64,000 nt of DNA, from positions 33,641,288 through 33,705,287 of the forward strand of contig NC_079519.1 of assembly GCF_000801105.2 (NCBI RefSeq), given 5' to 3'. A program made the translations under genes and the position numbers. This DNA is from Raphanus sativus (Eukaryota; Streptophyta; Magnoliopsida; Brassicales; Brassicaceae). Positions 1-10,945 of the stretch are shown here, in pieces. The notes beneath the pieces are model-generated. The model made no database searches, was not told where the DNA came from, and saw only the letters and a list, made by a program, of their open reading frames with translations. Within the stretch, counting starts at the first letter, position 1. The number at the start of each line of letters is the position of its first letter.

Positions 1-1892
1 TTAAAATTAAAATAAAAATCAACATCCATATAGACGTTCGGGTCAAACTCTATTATATACTTATACATATTTAAGTTATGAAAATAGTCAGTGACAAAAA
101 GGAGTTATGAAAATAGATGAGAAGTCAAATTAACTAATGAAATTATGCTTCTTTCGTATATACTTTCATGGCACAAATTTTTGACCAATACATTTTATAT
201 TCTCCTTTTCTAGGTTGCATGGAATCGGATCTGGATATGTGGAAATGAAACATTTCGAAACATGAAAACATGATTTTTATTTATCTTTTAGGAATTAAAA
301 CGTTTTGGAAACATTCATAAATATATATATATATATATAATGATTAACAATTGTCTGCTTAATCTATCTAAAAATATAAATCAACAAATACAGTTTTATG
401 TTAAGTATACAAAAATAAAGTAAGTAATAGTTAAAAATCAAAATCATATTAAAACTTTAAAATAGCAGATATCTATACTTAAGTATTAAGTAGTTTAAAT
501 CAAAATAAAGATACAAGTTTCAGAATTTGTTTTTAAAAAATTTCTTCGCGTTTTTAAAATAAAATCACAAGTTTCCAAAGTGAAAATGCAAGTTTCCACT
601 GAATTTCCAAAATGAGTTTTTCAAAAAATGAGTTTCTAATGAATTTCCACGAGTTTTCAAAAAAAAATCGTTTCCTAAACTTTTCTAAGACATGAAATAT
701 ACCTTCATCCGAGTTTTCATGCAACCTAAATCTTTTTATGTTACATTTCAATATATGTAGCATCGTCTAGTTATGGATAAAAATATAGTATTTTTGTGTA
801 GACATATAATTGTTATTTGCCCAATTTAAAGGCCAAAAATTATGGTTTTGAATGCTAAAATTCGCACTGTACCACACAATACTTAACAATAACTAAAAAT
901 CTCTAGATATACTATATAGCTATACGTTTTTATAACTGTTAAAATTGTACCACAGTTGTACCGTTTGTCGTCTACCATTCAGTCCGCTGTTAACACATTC
1001 TTTTTTTTGCCATCTGAAGATTATTATATATAAAACAAAAACATACAAAAGACCCATACAGCCCAAGCAAAGATTACACAATAAACCTAAACCGCAAGCT
1101 CAACTAAAATTGAGACCCAAACCCGACCCACTTCCACCGCTCACCACGTGTGCAAAACGCAACAAACATGGGATGCGTGTCCGCAAGTTAGGTTTCGTCA
1201 TACGAAGGGTTGTCGGTCGCCGCCGAGATCGAAAACCGAGATCTCACCAGAATCGCAAGTCACCCGCACTTCCTCCTCCATAGAAGTCGACGCTGTAAGA
1301 AACAGAACACACCCACCAGATACACACCATGACCACCAGATTCCATCTCCAACGACTATATTGAAGATATAGGAACCGGAGTCGTTTCCTAAGACCCGAA
1401 CTTCAGAGAAGCGTCCATCGGTCCCACCGAGATCTCGTCCTATATATATATGTGTGTGTTGTTTTAAAATGAATTCAATTAATGGACTCATATGGATCGA
1501 GGATTCATTCAATTCATTTTTATTAAAAGTGAAGTACAAATAAAAATTCACACTTAATTCTTCTTAATATTTACCAACTTGTGCCATTGATACTAAATAT
1601 TTTTTTAATAAAATCGAAAATTAAGTATAATTAATGGAATATCTTTTTAAATGTTAGTTACCTTAAATTTCAAAACAAAATCTCAGTAGATATGCACAAT
1701 ATCTGAAAATAACTAAAATATGGAAAATCATTTTGCTAATGTTAAATCACAACGTATTTTTGTTACATGCATAAATAAATCATTGATTAAATTGTTGTCT
1801 ATTTATGACCTGATTGGCTGATTCCGCTGCATCTATAGTTTTTATTATAAACAGTGATTTCATAACAATATATAGGAATTCACTATTTTTAT
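1..1892. other. AT-rich spacer, no gene supported
   Basis: The stretch is AT-rich with an (AT)n run near 320-340. A more GC-rich island at about 1040-1440 gives overlapping short ORFs on both strands, none with a recognisable motif or a start context, so I read it as old repeat sequence. A segment at 1461-1512 is nearly identical to 4537-4588, showing that it belongs to a dispersed repeat. No gene call is justified here. Confidence 0.5.
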
Positions 1893-3206
1893 TCTATATT
1901 ATTAAAATTGAATTACAAATTAGATTTTTTTGGAAACACAGATAACATTTTTAAAAAATGTTTGTTTAGAAACTTGGATACTAGTTTAAAAAAAATAGGT
2001 TTGTTTGAAAACATGAATATCAATTTTGAAAAAATAGATTTACTTGGAAACATGAATAGCGATATAAAAAGGATATAATATTGTTTGGAAACATTGATAT
2101 CATTATTTTTAAAAAGGATGAATTTATATTATTAAGAAAAATTGAAAATCTATTATATTAAGAGAAACTATATATTTATGTCAATTTTAAAATACATGAA
2201 ATGAGCTAATCTAATAATCTAAAAGTATCATTTGTCTAAAATAATCGTAAAAAAAATTTAAACTTTATATACATATTTCAAATCAAAATAATAATTTAAA
2301 GTTGATTTATATCAAAAATTAATTTAAAATATACATATATTCAAAATTTTATTTTTATTAAAATATTTTCCAACAACCATTATTAAAAAAAATGTTTTTA
2401 ATATATGTGATTATTGAAAATATAATATATGTGATTATTTATATGATAATACATATAAAATACTATTAATTATAGGTTTGGTGTGTTTTAAAGGAAAAAA
2501 ATAGATTGTGAATTAGGGGTGGGCGTTCGGGTATCCATTCGGGTTCGGTTTAGGTCTGTTTGAGTTTCGGGTTTTTGGGATCAAATATTTCAGTTTCATT
2601 CAGATATTTCTAAATTTTGGTTCGGATGCGAATTCGCATCTTTGCGGATTTGTTCAGATTCAGATAACCCATTTAAATTCATTATATACTTTAAATTTCT
2701 CAAAAAAATATAAATAAATAATATAGTACTTATATATTTGAATAACATATATCAAAATACCTGAACTTAACATATAAATTGGTTTGAGTTAAATATTTAG
2801 ATAAATAATCAATAGCTATGTTAAGTATTTTTAGTGATTTGAGTATACTTTAACTATTTTAGATATTTATATATATTTTCAATTATTTAAACCAACTTAT
2901 AAGTACCATATATATTTTGTATGTTTTATATACACTAAGTCAAAAAAATAGATATAAGTATATAAATCTATTTCGAATACCTTCAGGTATCTTGAAATAC
3001 TTCGGTTCGGAATGGATTTATTTTCAGTTCTCTAAATACCAAAATTTTGACATTTAATCAATTTTGGTTCATGTTTTGTACTTCTTTTTGATCGGGATCG
3101 ATTCGATTTTTTAGATTCAAATTTTTTGCCCAACTCTAATATTGATATGAAAAATAGCATATTTTATAAATATATACACCGCACGGACGTGATGATCAAA
3201 ATCTAG
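1893..3206 (+). mobile_element. Probable non-autonomous Helitron, plus strand
   Basis: The left end begins TCTATATTATTAAAATTGAA, a typical Brassicaceae Helitron 5' start. The right end has a decayed GC-rich hairpin at about 3179-3194 (CCGCAC/GTG arms) followed by AATCTAG at 3200-3206 with host T at 3207. No Rep/helicase coding is visible. The interior from about 2510 to 3130 carries GGTTCGG-type repeat sequence. The base before the 5' TC is T rather than the expected A, so the left boundary is uncertain. Confidence 0.45.
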
Positions 3207-3223
3207 TACGATTTTAAAATGAA

Positions 3224-4402
3224 CTAGATACTGACCCGCCCTTTTCAAGGGCGGAAATTATTTAAACAAACTTTTCTAATTGTTACCGAGATTAGAATAT
3301 ACAAATTATAAAAAAAAATAGTTTTTATATATATAGTTTTTGAATAATATTGTTTTTGGTTATAAAATATACACATTTTTTAAATTAAAACTTGTACAGT
3401 GAAACCTCTATAAATTAATAATGTTTGGGACTACACCAAAACTATAAAAAAATTAATTTATAGAGGTTATTAATTTATCGATATAATAATTGAACCAAAA
3501 ATTCAATGTTGAGACTATAAAGTTATAATATTTATTAAAAAAAATTAGTGTATATTAATTTATAGAGTATTAATTCAAAGAGTTTATACTGTATATAAAC
3601 GTTAATATGTGTGAGATTCAAAATTTATAGGTAAAATATTTAGACAATGCTTTTAATTGTTACTGAGAAAACGAAAAAAATCAAATAAACTTTAATTCCA
3701 TAAAAAATAATGTGTTTTTTATTATAATATTATTTGTGGATATATTATATAGTCTTTTATTTTTAAGTTTCAAATACAATGTTAGTTGGTTAAAACCTTT
3801 TTATAAGGCTTAAGGTAAATTGGTTTACATAATCGTATGGCCTTTTGTTTGTAAAGCAACACAATTTTAATAATTTTCCAAAGCCCATTAGTTAAACAAT
3901 TTATAATGTGTATTTATGTTGGTTTAAATTAAGTTGTTAGACATGTTGATATATTCAAGGAACCAAACAGATTTAAGTAGCCAAACACCTACTATTCTAG
4001 AGAATGTCCAAATTTAAATGACAACTTCTAAATGGTAGATAAATTTTAGCACTCTAAATTAATATAGTAGATATATTATATAGTCTTTTATTTTTAAGTT
4101 TCAAATACAATGTTAGTTGGTTAAAACCTTTTTATAAGGCCTAAGGTAAATTGGTTTACATAATCGTATGGCCTTTTGTTTGTAAAGCAACACAATTTTA
4201 ATAATTTTCCAAAGCCCATTAGTTAAACAATTTATAATGTGTATTTATGTTGGTTTAAATTAAGTTGTTAGACATGTTGATATATTCAAGGAACCAAACA
4301 GATTTAAGTAGCCAAACACCTACTATTCTAGAGAATGTCCAAATTTAAATGACAACTTCTAAATGGTAGATAAATTTTAGCACTCTAAATTAATATAGTA
4401 GA
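3224..4402 (-). mobile_element. Non-autonomous Helitron, minus strand, with duplicated 5' end
   Basis: Read on the minus strand, the 3' end has a perfect stem (CCGCCCTT with AAGGGCGG, 3236-3254) and then CTAG at 3227-3224 followed by host T. The 5' end is TCTACTATATTAATTTAGAG starting at 4402, preceded by host A. This matches Helitron rules: TC start, CTRR end, subterminal hairpin, insertion between A and T. There is no Rep/helicase ORF. The 5' terminal 331 bp are present twice in tandem, so a second complete TC start sits at 4071. Confidence 0.75.
3739..4400. repeat. 331-bp tandem duplication (2 copies)
   Basis: Positions 3739-4069 and 4070-4400 are almost identical; I see about one substitution (AAGGCTTAAGG versus AAGGCCTAAGG). 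The unit corresponds to the 5' terminal part of the minus-strand Helitron at 3224-4402. The near identity means the duplication is recent compared with the surrounding repeats. Confidence 0.9.
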
Positions 4403-4680
4403 TTCAATTAATGGACTCATATGGAACAAGGATTCATTCAAATACAGTACGATGATATAGTCGGTTTGGACAACCTGTATCCGGATTCTACGCTTACTTG
4501 ACCTTGACCCATTTGACAATACCACATCTAAGTTATTTTAAAATGAATTCAATTAATGGACTCATATGGATCGAGGATTCATTCAAATACAGTACGATGA
4601 TATAGTCGATTTGGACAACCTGTATCCGGATTCTGTGCTTACTTGACCTTGACCCATTTGACAATACCACATCTAAATTC
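4403..4680. repeat. About 145-bp direct duplication next to the Helitron
   Basis: Two copies, at about 4403-4535 and 4548-4680, share the series from TTCAATTAATGGACTCATAT to GACAATACCACATCTAA with a few substitutions. Part of the same unit also occurs at 1470-1512. A small 18-bp tandem motif with CCGGATACTAATGG follows at 4682-4716. No coding potential is visible. Confidence 0.75.
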
Positions 4681-4788
4681 TCCCGGATACTAATGGATTC
4701 TTCCGGATACTAATGGTGTAATGCTTACTTCACGTTGACCCACAACGTCCACTGAAAAAAATATAAACAAAGGACTCAGAAAAAAATA

Positions 4789-4802
4789 TGACAGCTGTGG
4801 GG

Positions 4803-4868
<66 letters not shown>

Positions 4869-4869
4869 A
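4789..4869 (-). tRNA. tRNA-Leu (anticodon UAG)
   Basis: The minus strand folds as an 81-nt class II tRNA. The acceptor stem TGACAGT pairs with GCTGTCA (one T-G pair). The D-arm is GGCCGAGTGGTCTAAGGC. The anticodon arm is CCAGA-TTTAGGC-TCTGG with anticodon TAG. A variable arm and the T-arm GTGGGTTCAAACCCCAC (B box GGTTCAAACC) follow. TAG reads the leucine codon CUA, and the extended variable region fits leucine. No intron is present, and CCA is not encoded, as usual in eukaryotes. A T-rich stretch lies downstream on the minus strand. Confidence 0.95.
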
Positions 4870-6570
4870 CTTATTAATTGTTCTCATTACACCTTTTATA
4901 TCAGTATTTGTAAAAAATGGAATCATCTTCCAAGTTTGTAAACATATCTTCCGGTAACTCTGCTTCTGTGTCTGAAACTGAGAGTGTTACATCTGAATAC
5001 TATTTCAACACATATATAAGTTATTCTGGATGTTTGAATGATTTAGTAGTATTGCGTTAAGTGATATTTTGAGATAAATATTGTTACACAGACTAATAAA
5101 AAAAGAAGAATGGAGTCATGCTAGTGGTTGAATCCAGGTAAACTAGAAACGTATAACATTTAGGAGAAGAATACCCTTATCAAAAGCTGGTCCTCGTCAA
5201 AGGCCATCGTACCTTATTAAAAGCTGATTTTGATGCTCTACTCTCTTTTACTGTGTTATCAGGTAAGAGTTTCCATGTGTTCTTTCTCATAAAAATGCCC
5301 TATTTTATTATTAAGGATTCTGAGGAGGGAGTCCTCTTTCTTGATGTTGTTTTCGCTATGTTGACATGTGGATATCCAATGTTTGCAAAGGTTTCTGAGA
5401 CATGTCACTCCAGTTTCTTTGTTAATAGCAACCGCTTTGGAGGAATGCAAGAATCTTCTCGTCTATATTAAGGCATCTTCTCTATATATCTCCTTTTGTC
5501 ATCCATTGATTCTTCTATCAAACGTGTTTCATCTTTCATTTGAATTAATTTTCTTGATAAATAATCTCGTTTTCTGTCGACCCTTTCTCAGAAAGTTATG
5601 GCCCCTAAGTAAAATGATGGACCATTTTCTTCGGTTTTCTGTAACCCAATATGTCTTTCTAGCTAGAAAATGGCAGATATTTTTTCGAAAGAGTTTATTC
5701 ATTTTCTCATATTTTGCGATAAATTAAGGTCCGATCATTTTCTTACCCTTTTCTTACTCGTTTTACTGCATTTGCATTAGTAATTACCCACCCTTAACAT
5801 CAAGGAATTAGCATATTTTTCACGAACTCTTAGCTCTTGCGGTAAAATAAGGATTTGATCATTTCATTTTCTTAGTCGTTTTACTCCATTTGTAAAAAAC
5901 ATATAGGAAACGTCTAGATTTCTCCCCCGTGTTCCTTCTCAAGGACGATGAAGTATTGTAAGAAGAGTGGTCTTGTGAGGTTCTCCGTAAACATCGTAGT
6001 AGAGGATGAATAGTTGGAAGAAGAGCTTGAGTTCTCTAGAAATCAAATTGTGCAGAGGGAAGAATTAGGTTATGTTTTCAATCAAATATACTGATCTAAG
6101 TTCAAACTAAACCTATTTTTTCAATTAAATCTAAAAACCTGTAATTAAGATATTAAAAATAAAATATTAAGTAAATTCAAAAGTAATGTATTTTCAGGAA
6201 ATTCTAGTTTGAAATGAACCAGGTAAAAAATGAAATAGAAGTAGGATATGGTCATCATCCGCAAATATCTCCTAAACCTACAAAAATATATAACTTAAAT
6301 ATCAATAGATAACGATATATCAACGAAACTTCCTCGGAAAGAGCCAGAGTGCCCTCACGTCAGGACACCTACATTGATCATTCGGAAACTGGAATGTGAA
6401 AACGCGCTTGAGTCCAACGACTGTTAATTACCAAACACCCTCATCGGCTTGCATAAAACTCCTTTGTTCTTCTGAGAGACTTCATCACAAGATCAAAACC
6501 ATAAAGCCAAACATAATAACCTAAATCTTCTCTCTTCACAATTCATTTCTAGAGGATCTCAAAACTAAAG
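4870..6570. other. Spacer without supported gene
   Basis: Between the tRNA and the small ORF at 6571 there are several overlapping short ORFs (5253-5727) on both strands without a recognisable domain or conserved splice structure. The stretch at 5890-6080 is less AT-rich and could be remnant exon sequence, but I cannot name a source. Nothing else is supported. Confidence 0.4.
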
Positions 6571-6783
6571 ATGGTGGGAAAAGGGAGCTTTTCGATATTC
6601 AAGACGAGGAAAGAGAGGACGAAGTTGAAATTTTGGAGACTTGGAGGGCTAAAGTGGAAAAAATTGAATCTTAAGATGTCGTTTTTCGAAAGTTTGAGGT
6701 TTAGAATCATGTCCATCATCGAAGGAATGATTTTGGTTTCTAAGCTTGCTTTCTTCTTTCTTTGTTGCGGTTGCAGATTCTAA
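6571..6783 (+). CDS. Small putative single-pass membrane protein (70 aa)
   Basis: An intronless ORF of 70 codons follows an A/C-rich leader that looks like a real 5' UTR. The N-terminal 35 residues are basic (many K and R around GKGSFSIFKTRKERTK and LKWKKLNLK). The C-terminal part, SIIEGMILVSKLAFFFLCCG, is hydrophobic and ends in a CCGC motif, so a tail-anchored or single-pass peptide is predicted. From memory, Arabidopsis has a small transmembrane-protein gene annotated beside KAS1 (At5g46295), and this could be its counterpart; I cannot confirm it. Function is unknown. The other possibility is a chance ORF, but the position, leader and charge pattern argue against that. Confidence 0.55.
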   Translation: MVGKGSFSIFKTRKERTKLKFWRLGGLKWKKLNLKMSFFESLRFRIMSIIEGMILVSKLAFFFLCCGCRF

Positions 6784-7455
6784 CAAGTTAGTTTTTATTT
6801 TTGTATGGTAAACTCTTTAACTGTTTGTTATCTTTTTTTCAGTTTTTCTTAACTTTTTTTTATTCTCAGTTTGGATAATGTAAATCGATTTTAAGTATTT
6901 CAATTTAATACCGAAATTTAGTTTGTAGGTATCTTTTTTTATGCGAATTCGTACGTTTCTGCTATTAGGATTCTTACCCTGTTACTGTATTTAATGACTC
7001 AAATTTTCATTTTTAAGCATGTGTAAAAGTAGGTAATTATCTGTTATTGTTAAATGGGTTTTCTATTTTCTGAATAAGCAAGAAAATACATACTGAACTT
7101 TGTAATGTGTAAACCCTTTCTCAAAAAAAAAAACTTTGTAATGTGCTTTGGGAATCTTCTTATTTAATGTTGGAACATTTTTATTTTTTCTTCGTTCAGG
7201 TTTGTAAGTTTAAGCAAATTAAGTATTCGCAAAAAAAAAAAAATACGTACTTGCAAAAGAAAGGTGTAAATGCTTTTATGTTCTAGAGATTTGACCTAAT
7301 CTATATTATTTATTATCAGATATTCTTTTCTTTTTGTAACTGTAATTTTAGCAGATATATTTTTTTTTGCTAAACAATACTATACTAGATATTCCTGCAG
7401 CTAAAAATGCATTTTTATCTTAAAAAGATTAGGGGATCGCGCTGTTAAGTAAATA
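6784..7455. other. T-rich spacer, 3' flank of the small ORF
   Basis: The stretch is T-rich and suits the 3' UTR and flank of the preceding ORF. It includes a 14-bp duplication (7096-7109 and 7132-7145) around a short insert ending in oligo(A), which is described as a finding. No gene is seen. Confidence 0.5.
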
Positions 7456-9099
7456 CTAGATTTTAACCCGCACGTTCGTGCGGATATATTTATATTTTTT
7501 AAATATATTTTATATTATTAAAAATGTTTTAAATATATAATTTCTATTTTAGTGTTATATATATTATTATATCATATTATTGTTTATATTTCTTATTCAG
7601 TATTATTAATATATAATGGTTTTTAAAAAAATTTACTTTGTTATTGATTTTTATTACTTACTAATATATTTTCGAGTTAGGTAAAATAAAATAAAAATAT
7701 GAAATACTCAAATATAGAACCCCATTCAAATTATGTTGTTTTCTTTAATTTAAACATTTTGCATATAATACATTTTTAAATTTTATTTATTTATATTATA
7801 GAAAATAAATATGACTAAAATAATTATATTTACATGTTGTGTTTAAGAAAATATACTTTAACATATCTCATTTTAGTATTTTACGGGATTTATTTATTTT
7901 AAATAATATAATCCTATTGTTTTAGTAAACTTAGTAGTATCTATCATACTATTTTATTAAATTTATTATATAGGATATTTGTTTTGGATGTTATGATATT
8001 AAATTCTGTTTTTTTTTAAATTAAGACGTCAAAACATTAGGTTACTTTAAATTTTTACTAACATATATAGTTAGTTTTTTCAGGTACATTTCAAAAAGTT
8101 AATCTTTATTATCCATGATTTTGTCTTTGTAAAATTTGAAATATTATCATTTTGAGTTTGAATATTTATTTTCAAAATAATATATTTTTTCGAGACAACT
8201 TTGGAAAATTACACAACTATTTGAGTTTGGAATAATACATGAATTTTGAATTTGTTTTGGTACTACATTACTTTATTATTTTATAAAATATTTGAATTTT
8301 TGGTGATATTTTTAATTCTTTTATCAACAAATTTTGTTACAATTAAAATAAAATAAAATTTATAATTAAAATTGATTTTTGTCACTAATATTTTAAATGA
8401 ATTACTGAAATTTCATATTTTACTAATAACATATTTTTAAATAGTATATGAACTAAAGGTTATTATATACTATTATATTTTTGTATATAAACATTTTTAA
8501 GCAATATATTGCTAATAGTTTCAAAATAATTAAAAAGATAATATATGGCTGTAAATATAAAATTTTAACTTATGTTAATACATTTATTTTAATATAAAAG
8601 TATTATATAGTTTTCGAAGTTTAATCCATTATAATGATGATCAATAATTTATTTAAGTTAAAAATAAAATAATTTTTTTTTGTTAATTTACCTATTTAAT
8701 ATATTTTTAATATTTAATTCATATAGCACTTCTATTTTTATATAATACGGAATATATCATAGAATCAATAAAAAAATAGTATAAAGAATTTTTTATTTTC
8801 TTTTTTAATAAGTTTTAGTTAAATTTACTTATAATAATATTATATTACTAATTTCGAAATATATTAATGTGTTATTTATAAAAAAATATTTAAATTTTAA
8901 ACTAAGATTTTGTTAGATTCTTTCTCAACAGATTTTATTATAATTAAAAAAATCAAATTTATAGTTGGTTTATTGTTAATATATTTATAGTTGGTTTATT
9001 GTTAATAATCAAATATGTCATATTGACTAATTCTTTAAGTGGTCCTACTATGACTTGTTAATAGTAGATAAAAATAGAACCCTAAATTAATAGATTAGA
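7456..9099 (-). mobile_element. Non-autonomous Helitron, minus strand
   Basis: On the minus strand the 3' end carries a perfect hairpin (CCGCAC-GTT-CGTGCGG read from the plus strand at about 7468-7483) and then CTAG at 7459-7456 with host T. The 5' end is TCTAATCTATTAATTTAGGG starting at 9099 with host A. The 1.64-kb interior is very AT-rich with no Rep/helicase or captured exon that I can recognise. All four Helitron hallmarks are present. Confidence 0.75.
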
Positions 9100-9334
9100 T
9101 ATATGGAGAAGTGAGAATTTGGTATAACTATGTGCAGAACAGAAATGCAACATAAACCATTCATATATTGAACTAAAATAGAAAATAAAAGATATATTTT
9201 TTTTTTTTGAACATTGTATATTTTAAAATTAAAACATTTTAATTTTAAAATTTGGTATATATTTATATATATGGAGAAATGAGAATTTGGTATAACTATG
9301 TGCAGAACAGAAATGCAACATAAACAATTCATAT
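9100..9334. repeat. 67-bp direct repeat, two copies
   Basis: Positions 9100-9166 and 9268-9334 match with about three differences (core ATGTGCAGAACAGAAATGCA). The 101 bp between them hold an A/T-rich run. The first copy starts exactly at the 5' boundary of the Helitron at 7456-9099. Confidence 0.8.
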
Positions 9335-10945
9335 TGGTCCTAGGTTAGATTGTTTATCTTGAGTCTCGAAAGTCTGAAGTCGAGGAAATGATAAAGGTTC
9401 AGAATTACAGTATGATGGGAATTAGTCTGGGTTGCTAATAATATTTAATATTTAAATTTAAGTTCAACATAAATCAAGTTATAGTTAAAATTGATGATTC
9501 CAACCAACTCGAATCCAATAGTTCTCTATCTATGATAAAATTGGGTCAGTCGTTCTGGCAGCAGTTTATTTTAGTACAAGTTGGGTCAATGCAATATAGT
9601 GTATGATTGACAAAGTCAACGACGAGTTATATTTGGTTGGTTTGTGGACTGTCTAGAACGTCTATATATGTACAATACATTATCTAGAGGACTAAAATCT
9701 TTCATTGTCTCCTATATATGCCCAAGGTCGAGAAAAAATACATTCCACTGGACGAAGATGGGATCCATAGGCCGAGGTAGGACATGAAAATCTGCGGACC
9801 GTAGTTACTGTAACACTGTTACATAACGTTTATAGCATTGCGTGCAGTTGGCATATGGCAAACATATTCTATAAGAAAATGTAAATAGATCTTCTCTTAT
9901 TAGCGTTGAAAAACAATTGCACATTATCATCTATCATTCAAACAAGTAGGCGTAACGCGTTAGAAGACTAAAAGACACTTTGTACGAAATATTAGATTTT
10001 GAAAAGAAGATAGGTGTTGAACAACTGATACTGACTATCTACTCACACAATTCATTATTGAATTGACCGTTTGAGATGAATGCTTCCATGTTAGTATCTG
10101 TTCACCCACCTTACCATCTCCATTAAACTGTATTTCGAGTACTTTTTTCTGGTTACTTGTCACTTTTTATTTTTAAATTAAATTTATTTATAAGTTTTAA
10201 ATTTTAATAATTATAAGTGTTCTCCAATCCAAAATCAAATAGAATCAGATTTGAAAAGTTCATGCTCAATTTTGAATGTCTTATTTTACGGGAGGTCGTT
10301 AGCATTTAGTAGCTTTTTGATAAGCTGAGCGAAGTGGCATTTCTAATCTACATCACAATAGGTCGACTCCACTTTTTTGTTCAGCAGCCTGTCTGCAATT
10401 TTACACTGAGATTAATAGTTTAGGGACCCTGTTAAAAAGAAAAGATTAATTGAGATCAAATTTATATGAAATAGTTATGTACAAATCATACAAATTTAAT
10501 TAGTTATTAATATATTTTAATAACATTTTAAAATATAAATATTTATATAAAATTTTGCCTTAATGGCGATATAGAAAATAATGATGATACATATGCAAAT
10601 TATTTCACAACTAACGTTTACAGAATAATAAAAATAATTAATTTCAGTAACCGGATAACAAAAAAAATGATAATATTAAATTTCATAACAAAACTTAACT
10701 TAGATGATGTATTTTTATGAAAAAAATTCCCAGAAAACAAAACAATATAACTTATATAGGCCGAAACTAAAATAGTTGTAAATACTAAATATAAAGGGAC
10801 TAAAACAAAAGAAGAAAGTTTACTTTCCAGTGAATTTATAAATCTGACAGAACTCAAAAAAGCTCTTTCTCACAAACACACACACACTCCATTTCACACA
10901 ACCTCGTACTTATCGCCTTCCCTCTCTCCTTCTCTGAGATCCGCC
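9335..10945. other. Intergenic region upstream of KAS1
   Basis: No ORF or repeat can be supported between 9335 and about 10850. The last 90 bases before the KAS1 start form a C/T- and CA-rich leader (CACAAACACACACACACTCC at about 10871, then CTTCCCTCTCTCCTTCTC), typical of a plant 5' UTR. Confidence 0.5.

Noticed and set aside
945..1551. Overlapping ORFs of 74-117 codons on both strands
   Set aside because: The two strands and frames give equally long frames with no motif, start context or splice signals; more likely a GC-richer repeat remnant.
5253..5727. Three overlapping ORFs (63-119 codons)
   Set aside because: No recognisable domain, low-complexity hydrophobic translation and competing frames on both strands.
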